Assembly: GCA_030063045.1 (NCBI GenBank)
Contig: JAQSEB010000019.1
Span: 1,426,001 to 1,490,000, forward strand
Origin: Pratylenchus scribneri
Lineage: Eukaryota > Nematoda > Chromadorea > Rhabditida > Pratylenchidae
DNA length: 64,000 nt
Direction: 5' to 3'
The translations under genes and the position numbers were made by a program. Of this stretch, positions 11,797-22,419 are shown piece by piece. Under the pieces are notes generated by a model. It was not told where the DNA came from and made no database searches. It was given only the letters and a program-made list of their open reading frames with translations. The number at the start of each line of letters is the position of its first letter. The stretch's first letter is position 1.

Positions 11797-14533
11797 TATA
11801 GATTATGTGGAAAAAATGGATGGATTTGTTCGCTGAAATTGATGGGAATATTTTTAATGACGAAGCACTTTTTTACGCGTGCGCCCTTTTCAAGAAGGCC
11901 AAGAGTACAAAACAAAAAGAGATGGATAATGAAAGGAGGAGGGAAGGTCGTCTGGCCAAATGTAAAGGATGAATGATGGCCAAATGTAGGGTGGTTGAGG
12001 GGTGGGGGCCATCAATTCATTCATTCGCGCAGAGGTCGCCCCCAATAATATGCCCATCGGCACTCCTTCCTTTCATCCACTTTTCTTCTTCCATTTATAT
12101 GTGTTCCCTGAGGCAAAACTCTTTTCTTCATTTTGGCCTCTGGAAGGCTTTTGCCCCCTTCCATCTTCATTTGCCTTTTTTCCCGGCCTAATCCTCGCCC
12201 TTTGGCTGTTTTTCATTCCCGGTCCCTTTGTTTGCTATCCAAGGGCGAAAATTGCGCCCATTCTGCTGAATGGCAATGAGAAAATCGTGGATTGAAGGAG
12301 GAGGCAAAAGGGCGGACAAAATTCTCACCAGCCGAACAATTAAATCCATCCAAAGGACGAAAGAAGTGCATGGCTTCAAAGGGTTCCAGCTTTGAAGCAT
12401 TTTTTTCAAAAAAATGGAATTTGTGCCTAGATTTAATGGAGTCAAAGGAAGGAAGGAATAAGGTGGTTCGAAAATATGCCAAAATGACTTTTTTGGAGGT
12501 GGGAGGCTAACAAAAGAATGGCAAAATAAACAAAATAAAAATATGAAAGGCAGACTGGAAGGAAGGAGGGGATTTGTCAAGGGAATTGAGAAAAATGGGC
12601 CAAGGGAGGAGGAAAATGGAAGGAGGGAATTGCTTTACCAACAATTTGGAAAAGTCTACACTGGAAAATTTGTTGGCCAAATTGGAGGTTTGGGGGAATG
12701 AGCGAATGGAATGGACAGGACCAAAAAATGAGTAGGGAAGGGGGAGGGGGAGAATATACGCAAAAGCCTTAATTTGGGATGAGGCAAAAACACATTGGAA
12801 ATTGGGGGGAAATGCCTACGGATACGGACTTTGTTGGACTTGGAATTGACTGAAAATGGGATGGGGATGGGATGGATGGAATTGAAGGGCATTAGGCGGG
12901 AATGGAGGAAAAGGGATGGAACATGGAATGGAACGAGAAAAGTGAGATTGGGAGAATGAAGGAAGATGGGCCAAGGATAGGATGAGGAAGTGCATCGTGG
13001 ATTTGGCCAAATGGAAGGGGATGGTTGGATGGGGGTGGCTTTCTTCTCTTTTATTTATATTTGATGGTTTTGGCCATTTTTAGAGTAAAATTCGTCAACA
13101 AAATTTGCCAACCTTTTAAAAATTGCAATTTTTAACCAAATTTCGAGACATTAAAATTGGGGGCAACGGGTCAAGTTTCGTAGAGAAGGAAGGAAGGAAG
13201 GAAAAAGGGCAAAAAGCCAAATGGAAGGGGTAAATAGAATCCGCGGGGGATTTGTTGAGTTCATTTTCGTTGAGAGGCGGAATTGGGTGGATGGAATAAA
13301 ATGTGCCCGAAATTGGAGCTGCCCCAAAGGGTGGTGACAAGTGTTTTTGCGTCGTTCGGCTGCATTTTTTGGCATTGGCACATTGGCCAATATCCCACAT
13401 TGGCGGTGGCTTATTTGCATTCGACCACTGATGGATTGGCCAATTTGGCCGAGTACCCACAAAAAAATTTGGGTTAGAATGGAACAGAAGGAAAAAGTCC
13501 ATTCCTTATTCCCAAAGAGCCTTCCCTCTCCCTTGTGCCTCTTCTTCGGTTGGCCAATTCCATCGTTTTTGTTTTGTTTTCCTTTAGTCATCAATGTGTT
13601 GGCCTCAAAATGAACAATGCACAAAATTCAATTGCAGCACCAGAAGTGCGTTCATGCATTCATCCCCCATTCTCAATGTGCCGTCAATAGTATCCTCTAT
13701 TTTTTGGATATGGAAGAAAAGGTGAAGAAAATGGGAGGTATTCAAAAAAGAACCGTTGGAATTGGACAAGGAAATATTTTCAACAATAAAATAATTCTCA
13801 AATTGAAAATTTTCTATAAAGTTGGATCACAGCATTTAGAATATTAAGCCTTTAGGCTCTTTTTATTTATTTGTATTATTCACTCATCAGTCAGAGAGTT
13901 GATTCTAATTCAAGAATAATGGAAGTTTCCAAAATGTTACATCACGTTCCTTCTAATGCTGGCCCATTTGTTGAATATTTTGGGATTTGGAAATGACTTT
14001 TTCATGAAACTTTAAAATATATTTGTTGAATTGAATGCATTCTATCAAAATTAAAATGTCATCATTGACGTTATTAGCGTTATTGGTGCATTTTTCTCAA
14101 ACAAATGAATCACATCGAAAAAAAAGAATAATTCTTGGCAAGAGAATTCTGCAAATGCAAATCAGTTGCCTTCCAAAATGATTAATCCATTTAAAAATAT
14201 TTAAAGTAATTAAATTGATTATGGAAAAATGGGAATATCCAATAAAATTATTTATTTTATTTAAAAATTTATTATATTTAATAGAATATTTTTCCAAATA
14301 ATTTTTTCCTCACTCGATTGCTTCCTAAATGGGCTTTGCTCTTCTCCCCTAGCAACCAACGAACTCCTTCATTTTCTTGGCCAAACCATTTTGGGCCTTC
14401 CCAATCCCCATTCCTCCCCCAATGTCCATTCACCCATTTCCGAGTCCAATTTTTTATTGGCCCTTCTCCGTCCTTTCTACAAATTTGGCTGAATGGAAAA
14501 CATCGCCCAAAAATAATTTACCCGTAAGGCAAA
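11797..14533. other. Intergenic region between divergent genes, no gene recognised
   Basis: Lies between the 5' ends of the NCKX gene (-) and the large helical-protein gene (+), so it should hold both promoters. It contains purine-rich stretches (for example 12.5-13.0 kb) and several open frames up to 157 codons, none with splice structure, signal peptide or family resemblance that I can defend. Confidence 0.5.
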
Positions 14534-17500
14534 ATGGCCCCATTAACCCGATCCTCGGCATTATTTCTTGAGGAGAGTCGATTGCGCACGTTGATCGAAC
14601 ATTTTGTGCAAACGGAGGCCACAAATTCGCAACTACTCGATTTTCTCACCCAAAGATTGGTTACGGCAATTGGGCCAGAAATTGATGCCCAAATTGTCCG
14701 TTGTTCCCTTCATTTGCCGCCACAAATTGATTCGGCATATTCCTCGTTGGATGGGTGGCTTTCGGCCGAAAATGGCAACATCAAAGGAGGCCGCCTTCAA
14801 TTAAAACATTTGAATGGACCAACGGAAAGGAAAGTAGAAAAAATTGCAAGGGATTTGGCCAGATGTTCGATAAATTATAAAAATTTTCGAGAAAAAACAT
14901 TGGACATTTGCAATCAATTGGTCAACGATTTATGGCGATTGAAACGAACCAGTAGGCTCGGAATTGAGGCAAATCAATGAATTATCTATTATTCTTAAAA
15001 CATTTAATTTGAGGAATTCACTTTGGGTATAATTAAAATAAGAATATTCTCAATTTAGTTTGTCAAAATTAGATTAAAATTTTATCACCTTTGATGTCAT
15101 AAATTCTCCATAGGATTTGTTGAACTTCGATGAATGGCCACTGAATTCTGGCAATAATTCCTATGCATTGCCCACAAATTGGGGCGATGATTTGGCGGAA
15201 CACGGATCGGAAACTGTTTTGGCACTCAGCTCCTTCTCTTTATTGGATCATTCTCAGAAGGAATTGCCGGAAGAGGAAATGGCCAGTATTGTGGGAATTG
15301 TCATTTCTGATGAATTGAATTTGACCGCAAGGTAATAATGAATAATGACTGGTGAAAGTGCGAAATTACAATAAAAAAATTATTTCTAATTTTAAATCCC
15401 CCAAAAAAGGCAGGCAAATCTACGTAAAATGTTGTTAATTTCGCCCCTCTCCTTTTGTGCATCCAAATCATTTGAAACATTCCTCGGCAATTTACACTCA
15501 TTTTTGCCAATTCCCGAATTATTCCAGGAAACAATGCATGTGATTAGCCGCATTTTGAGTAAGCCAAATCCCTCATTATTTGTTTCATTTTTATTACAGA
15601 TTGTCGAGATGAGTCAATTTGGTCAAAAACATCCATTTGCCTTTGTCGAGTGGCTTTGAATGTGATGCGACGGAAGGATGGCCTAAATCAAATTGCAAAA
15701 CGGAGTTTGGCCCTTTTCTTCTGCCAGGCAAATTGCTTTACATAAATTATTTTGACAAATCCCATTTAATATTCCAAATTACATAATATTGATTTTTCCT
15801 AATCCTAAAATTTCATTTAATAACTGTTAGTCCTAATCTAGGGTTAAAGTTTTTTGTGGCGAGAGCTGGGTCTAGGCTTTGGCAAGGGTCATAACTCCTC
15901 AGTGGCCTCAATGAATGGGAATTAGTGGCGAATTAACTTCAAATTATTCTTTATTAATTGTGCTGTGTTGATAATGTGAAGGGGAAAAGGGCTTGGTTTA
16001 AAAAGGCGAATTGAGGCAATATTTGATTGATAGGGTGACGGAGCGATTAGGCAAAAAGTGGGGGTACAGTAGGATGAATAGGAAAGGCCCTTATTAGGCA
16101 TTGTTGGCATTGACAATAACATTTTTATGCTGCAGATTTTTTGCCATGGTCCTCGAATTTGGCGTACATTCTCCCCGGAGGGCACCGATCAAATTGTGCA
16201 AAGCTATATGGAATTATTGACGGCCGAAACAACAGCTGGTGGAGGTGGGTCACCAAAGGCTGATGGATTTTTGGCCACTTTTGCCCGTGCCGACCCTCGA
16301 ATGGATTGGATTCGCCCATGGCTTCATGATCAACAATTGAGGGCAATGATGGGCCCAAAATTGGCGGAATTGGCCGCCGAAGTGTTGGAAGGGGCAACAG
16401 ACAAAGTTGAAGAGGGAATTATAAAAATAAATATTTTATTTAGAATTCAAAATTGGCCAATATTCCCTCATTTTGGGCCTTTCAATGTTCACTTCTTTTG
16501 CATTGCATTCGTCAACCACCTTTACTCCAAAATGTTCGTCAAATTGTTTCAGATTCGGACAATTTTGAGCGGAATTTGTCAATTCGGTTGGGCACTTTCA
16601 TTTCCCAGGCATTTTCTTCGCCTCCACATCGAAAGGGTTTTGGTAAGGCGAGAAAAGCCGTTTTTGATGGGCTCATGGAAACATCAATGGTTGGTTTTTG
16701 GTTTAATTCCCAAATATGGCCCTAATATTGCCCCCACAGTGTGATAATGGTGCCAAATTGTTGCTTTCATCCGGCCTTCTTGTCAATTCATTTTCCAATT
16801 TTCTTCCCCTCCCATCAAATTCTTCTTTTCCTCTCAAAGTGTTCCAAAATGTGCTCATTCATTATTCGCATGATTGGCAAAAAATGCCTTTGGCCCCACT
16901 TTTTGCCTTTGCCAAATATATTCATCAATTTGATGCCCAAAATCAATCCAATCAATCATTTGAACAACGAGAATTGGCCATTCAAATGTTGGCCATTTTA
17001 CTTGACAAATATTCTCCCAATGAATTTGCCAATACCTTCCCTGATTTTGCCTCAATTCTGCCAGCAATTTTGCCAAAATTTGACCCTTCCATTGGTGCTC
17101 ATCGCCGATTAATGATTGCCCCTTCATTTTTGACTATTAAAAATGGAATTCAATTGAAAAATTGGCGACGAAAAAATGGAAAAACATTGAATAAAATTTG
17201 GCTACGACAAATACCAAATGAAAATAGCCAAAATAATTCAACTCCATGGCTTACTTTTCCTCTCCCAATTCGTCCATTGGATGAGGAAAGGGCCGCCGGC
17301 ATTCGACTTTTGCTCAAATTCATCGATGCCAAAGAAGAAATAACTTCTGATGAATTCCCAAAATATTCTTCGCTTGATTTTCTTGGTTGCCCTTCCTCCA
17401 ATGAATTTACAATTTTGCCGGCAATTTTCCTGCTTATTTCCCAGCCTTTCCTTCTTTGTGATTTTTTCCATTCCCCGGAATTGGCCAATCATCTTCAACG

Positions 17501-19109
17501 TCAATTTTCCAACTTTGAGATTAATTTTCAACAAAAAGGTGGCCAAAATGGGAATCTCTTGACTTTTCTTCGTCGTTTGGATATTTTAATTATCAATTTG
17601 GATTTTTTGGCCGAATTGAAAAGATTTTTGCCAAATTTTGGTGCTCGATTGCTTCAAGTGAATTATTTATATTTATTAAAAAATGTCAAAATATTTTAGA
17701 TGCTTCAAAGATTCTGTTCCGATTCAAATGGTCAGCCAATAATTTGTGCAATTTGCCAACAAATTGGCATTCTCCTTTCCCATTTGATGATTGCCACAAA
17801 TTCGGAAATGCACCAAATTCCAATTGATGAAATTAGCCAATTCCAATGGAAGGAAATTGAATTAAATTCCATTGAAAATGAAAGAAAAGTGAGGAAAAAT
17901 GATCAACAAATTGATTGGTCAAAAATTGGCCAAGAATTGGCCATCAATTCAAATTCAATTGGGGAAGAAGTAATGAATGGTTTAGGGAAAGAGGAGAGGG
18001 CATTCAGCATGGGTTTACTGGAGGAGGATGATCAATTGTTTTGGCTTTCCCTTTTGCCCAGTCAGAATACGCCAAAAAGTCGTCATGAATTAATTTTGGC
18101 CATTTTCTCGCCAAAATGGCAATCAAAATGCCGGCTGAGTCCATTCAATTTGTTACGGGCATTTGCTCAGAAATTTTGGCTTAAAATGGAAGAGGACAAG
18201 GAAAAGATGACAGTGAAACCAGTGAACATTTTATTGTTATTTGTAAACCATAATTAATTTTTTAGCCGCCACACAGTGATTGGCTTCCCCTCATTGTTGA
18301 TTATGGATTATTGTTAGGATTGGCCAAATCCAAGGGAGAAATTCGCAAGAAAATGGCCTCAATTCGATTGTTGGCTGAATCCCCACCCGATTGGTTCATT
18401 TCCGCCCTTTTCCTTGCCTCTGGTCTTTGTGCCGATTCAACAAATTGGCAATTAATATTAAATTCCATTTGTTTAAATAAATTCCAAATTTATTTTAGGC
18501 TTTGTGAACGTTTTCTCCACCAATCAAAGTGAATGAATCATCATTTCCATTATTTAATTATTCTCCCCTTTATTTTTAGTGTTCCAAAAATTGGCTGCAT
18601 TTGGCCAAATGCCAATCCCAATGACCAATCATTCGATGATCAATTGGCTTTGTATGTTTTCCCATTGGTTTTGGCCAATCTTCGCCAAATTCCCGCATTC
18701 CATCTGGTCCTTTCTCTGCTCAATTCCATTCACCTTCCTTCACTCCTTCATTTGCTACTTTTCTATGTCCATCGATGCTATTTGGGTATTTTGCCATTTT
18801 CTGCTGTTCAAGAATATTTACTAATTGCTTTGATTGGTGGACCCGAATTTCAGGTGATTTCCCCAAAAATATTTAAACAATTTTTGTTCTTTTAAGGCCT
18901 TTCATTTTTGTGCAATTTTGGCCCATATTTGTACAAATCCAATTGTGACTCAATGCCAGCATTTTCCTTCAAAATTCATTCGACTTTTTCTTCGATCTGA
19001 ATTTCTGGACGATTTTTCCTTCACAAAATATGCAAAATTGATGGAAGAAAAGGAAATTGGAGAAAAAGATGTGGCAAAAATTGGCCAAGAATTTGATGAA
19101 TGGATTTGA
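14534..19109 (+). CDS. Large helical-repeat protein, 1195 residues; weak Integrator subunit 5 resemblance
   Basis: Eleven exons: 14534-14920, 15114-15331, 15410-15558, 15600-15727, 16136-16405, 16444-16689, 16740-17657, 17700-18221, 18266-18528, 18580-18853, 18897-19109. Their lengths close perfectly in frame. The product has no signal peptide or clear membrane span and is rich in amphipathic helices with leucine spacing, as in ARM/HEAT-type scaffolds. A segment near residues 190-250 (VQSYMELL ... FLATFARADPRMDWIRPWL) recalls the SPHFDWVVAHI region of human INTS5, which is also close to 1000 residues; this is only a by-eye impression. The fourth intron starts with GC rather than GT and contains an R1 repeat. 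The donors of exon 1 and exon 8 have alternatives a few codons away. The gene is well supported; its function is not. Confidence 0.85.
15827..16115 (-). repeat. R1 dispersed repeat, copy c (intron)
   Basis: Reverse orientation: TTAGTCCTAATCTAGGG at the left and GTTGGCATTGACA at the right. AATAAC occurs directly outside both ends and is a candidate target-site duplication. It sits inside a GC-AG intron, ending 20 bp before the acceptor. Confidence 0.85.
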
Positions 19110-19165
19110 TTGGATTAATTCAAATTTCAAATGAAGCAATAAATTAGAGAATAAAAATAAACTTA

Positions 19166-19495
19166 TTAGTCCTAATCTACAAAAAATTGTTTCTAGCTGA
19201 GAACTGATGAGCCTAGGCTTTCGCTCCGGGCATTCGCCGGAGGACTAATCCCCAATGGCCCTAATGAAGAGGACAGGAATTAGTGGCGAATCAACTTTAA
19301 ATTATTCTTTATTAATTGTATGGGAAAATATGATAATAATGTGAGGAGTAAAAACTAAAAAGCAATAGAAGAGGAAAAAGGGCTCGTTTAAAAAGGCAGA
19401 TTGAGGCAATATTTGATTGATGGGGTGACGGGGCAAAAGTGGGGGTACAGTAGGACAAATAGGAAGGGACCTTTAGGGTAGGCATTATGGCAGAC
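19166..19495 (-). repeat. R1 dispersed repeat, copy d (intergenic)
   Basis: The only R1 copy outside a gene model; it starts 57 bp after the stop codon of the large helical-protein gene, so it may fall in its 3' UTR. Starts TTAGTCCTAATCT and ends GGCATTATGGCAGACA. Confidence 0.82.
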
Positions 19496-20195
19496 AAAAA
19501 AATTTCTATTTGTATTGAATAATATTTCCAAAAAATCAACTCATTTTCCATCATCCAATTTTTCCATTTGATCAACTCAAATTACCCCTTATCCCGCCCC
19601 CATAAATCTTTTCCCAAATGGCCATTTATCACTCCCTCCTCCCCCCATTGGAAGGAAGGCTGATTTTCTTTTATTCGAGATTGGGCGGCGATGATCATTT
19701 TCATTTCATTATTTTATTTTTTCTTCTTATTCACCCAAAAATGACTTTGTAATTCACCCAAAAAAATCCATCAATGTTCTCCTCAATGTCAAAAGAGGAA
19801 ATAATGGCCAATCCAATATGTGTTCCCCTCCCACATTTCCGCTTTAAATCCGCTTCCTCAAATTCCGTTCTTTCATCCCATTCCCCCCTCCATTGGCTGT
19901 CAATCATCGTCCCTCAATGAATCCCCTCCCGGACAAATTCCTTCCCATCACATTGACATTTTCCGTGACAAATGATTTTTCGGATCAGTTGCGATTTTGG
20001 CCATTAATAAACCGCAAAAATGTGGGGGCAAAGTCGCCGACAAAAAAAAGAAGCATAAAATTGCCATAGGCAAATGTGTCCCATCCATGAACATTTTGAT
20101 TTGATTGTCTCCCCAAAATCGGATGAGGCCATCATTTATTGTCATTTTCTTGTTTCTTTGACAGAAAAAGCACAAATTCTCAAGAGTTCATCGGC

Positions 20196-20396
20196 TTATC
20201 CCCTCCTCCATTTTCCCTTGAGCAAACAAAGTTGTCGAAAATTTGAAGCCAGAAAATATAAATAAAAAATTCGGAGCAGACGGTCAATGTGCCTTCCCTG
20301 TCCCCCTCCAAGGGCCATCAAAAAAGCATCTGTCGCGCTGATCATTAAAAGAAAAGCAAAGGAATATATAAGTGGGCATAGGGGAAACTTCTTCAT
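20196..20396 (-). CDS. Candidate small secreted protein, 66 residues
   Basis: An ATG-started frame with a textbook signal peptide: MKK then FPLCPLIYSFAFLLMISATDA, followed by FLMALGGGQGRHIDRLLR and a short tail rich in tyrosine, leucine and arginine. No family is recognised. The glycine-plus-arginine stretch is faintly like a neuropeptide precursor, but there is no repeated motif or clear dibasic pair. It could also be the first exon of a longer gene or chance. Low confidence. Confidence 0.25.
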   Translation of the reverse strand: MKKFPLCPLIYSFAFLLMISATDAFLMALGGGQGRHIDRLLRIFYLYFLASNFRQLCLLKGKWRRG

Positions 20397-20647
20397 TTGA
20401 ATGGCAAAAAAATTGACGAGATAAATTTCAAATGTGGGAGGAAAGATCAAGAATATAGCCGTGTTAAGCACAAGTCAAAAGTCTAATCAAGTAATTTACA
20501 ATTAATCTTGGATTTCTAGCCCTAAATTTGATAGCAAAATTTTGTAAGATAATTTAAATGTCTTCTCATTCCATTATTTGGCCATTAAGGAAAATCAATC
20601 CTCTATATAAATTACAATTAGAGCATGAAAAAATGAATTGAATGCCT

Positions 20648-20836
20648 TTATTTAATGATTTGCTCATTTCCGATTCCACTTCCCCAGTCTCTTCTCCATA
20701 TTTCCCCCTCCATTTTGATCATTGTCCATTCCATTATTTTATTTGTTTTTTCATTGGCCACACTTCTCCTTGCTTCTTGGCTGTCCGTATGGAATGATAA
20801 AATCAAATAAAATACCAAAAAAGGTGATGCCAGCAT
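20648..20836 (-). CDS. Candidate small secreted or membrane protein, 62 residues
   Basis: ATG-started frame whose first 19 residues (MLASPFLVFYLILSFHTDS) form a signal peptide or anchor, followed by a polar charged tail (QEARRSVANEKTNKIMEW and onward). No homologue is recognised. The frame extends upstream to a TGA, so an earlier exon is possible. Confidence 0.25.
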   Translation of the reverse strand: MLASPFLVFYLILSFHTDSQEARRSVANEKTNKIMEWTMIKMEGEIWRRDWGSGIGNEQIIK

Positions 20837-22419
20837 CGATAAGCCGATAACACACAATTTTCAATGATTTTCGGGAGTGAATGGAAATTTCCAAAAAGGG
20901 AAATTCCATAATGGTTCAATGATTTCCGTTCTCCTCTTTAATTTTTGAATGACAAAATTATTTTTATTGCTGATGTTGATTTTATGCTCATTTTTGTGCA
21001 TTCCTCCCACACCCATTTTCCGTAATTTTGGAATTCCACCTTCAAATTTCGCCATTTTTGTAACAATTCCAGAAATTTTTCTATTGTTCTTTTTTTATTC
21101 ATTTAAAATTCAATTCATTTAATCACACAAAAATAATACTTTCAAAAGTATTCCCCATCCATCCATTTGACCTTTCCCGAAAAAATAATATATTTCAATT
21201 CATTTCCCATTTTTTTCTTCACAATTTCCTCTTTATTTTGCCTTTTTCAATTCTTCTAATTTGCCCTTTTTAACTGTTTTTGTTTAATTTTTTGTCTTTT
21301 CAATTTCCATCTACAATTTTGATTTCACCTTTCCCCATTTTTGTATTAAAATTCAAGGCCGATCGCCTTTCAACCCACTTGCCCTTTCGCCTCACTCTTC
21401 AATAATTCATAAATTTGGCCCCATCATAATATAAAATTGTTTATAAAATAAATTTTAAGCATAATATTTACTCCATTCACCGCTCATTTATCCCTCCTCT
21501 TTCACATTTCCCCGCGATCATCGATTTAGGCGGCCAAAACGAGTCAGTCAGCCGCCGGCTGGTTGGACCAGCTTATTCCCCATTCCCTCTATCCTCCTCT
21601 TTCCGAATTTCTTTGCGCTAATAATTTGTGCTTTTTGCCCTTATATGGGCCTTCCAAAATTTCCAAAAATTTTGCAAGGCCCATTGGCCCTTCTCAATTT
21701 GCCAATTTGCGTGCCACCATCTTTTTCCACCTTTTATGGACTTTTAATTTCCAAAATTTATTCCATTCACCCAATTATTATTCCACGTGGTCCACCCAAA
21801 AGGGTTACCCCAGGAATGTATGACTAAATTCATATTTTTCCAATACTTTTTCCCCTCATGATTTGGCCCTAAAAAAGCAGCAAAGCACATCCCCTCCCCC
21901 ATAATCCTCGCAAAAGAAAAACTAATTTTAGCAGTTCATCCTCCCTCATTTTGAACCAAAATATTTTGCACTGATTTCTAAAGCGGAAATGAATTATTTT
22001 AAATTTTTTCTAAATTTGTTTCCTTCCATTTCCCTCATTAATTTTTGCCATTTTCCTCCATTTTACTTTGAGAGTATGCCCACCCGAATTTGCGCGATGT
22101 AAACACTTCCAAAGGGGGAATTTTGTAGACGGACACTCGCCAACCAATATTCCACCTTTTTCCCTTCTAATTTTTTAAAAATTCCTCTTCGAGTTAAGAG
22201 GGAAGAAGGATAAATTCTTCGGACGGATTTCATTCTCCTCAAGTACTTTGCCAAATATCCGCTGCTCATTTCCCATTCCACTGATCCTCCTTCCCAATTC
22301 CTTCAATTTTTTAGTTCAACCAAAAGACGGTGGCGCATATTCCCGCAAAATATTCACAAATTTCCTCCTTTTTTTTGTCTTCCACTTTCATTCCATTGGT
22401 CAATTCCTCACCAATTTGA

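Larger units (their letters stand above)
19496..22419. other. Mostly intergenic, AT-rich
   Basis: Upstream space of the FLVCR-type gene. Apart from two small candidate ORFs on the minus strand (listed separately), I see no exon, RNA gene or tandem repeat. Long pyrimidine-rich stretches cover 21.0-22.4 kb. Confidence 0.5.

Noticed and set aside
13151..13624. 157-codon minus-strand frame
   Set aside because: No start context, signal, domain or splice partner; a competing long frame overlaps it on the same strand.
20648..21055. In-frame TGA at about 20858 between two same-frame ORFs, suggesting a selenoprotein
   Set aside because: The upstream ORF has no coding character, no hairpin resembling a SECIS was seen, and the downstream part has its own ATG.
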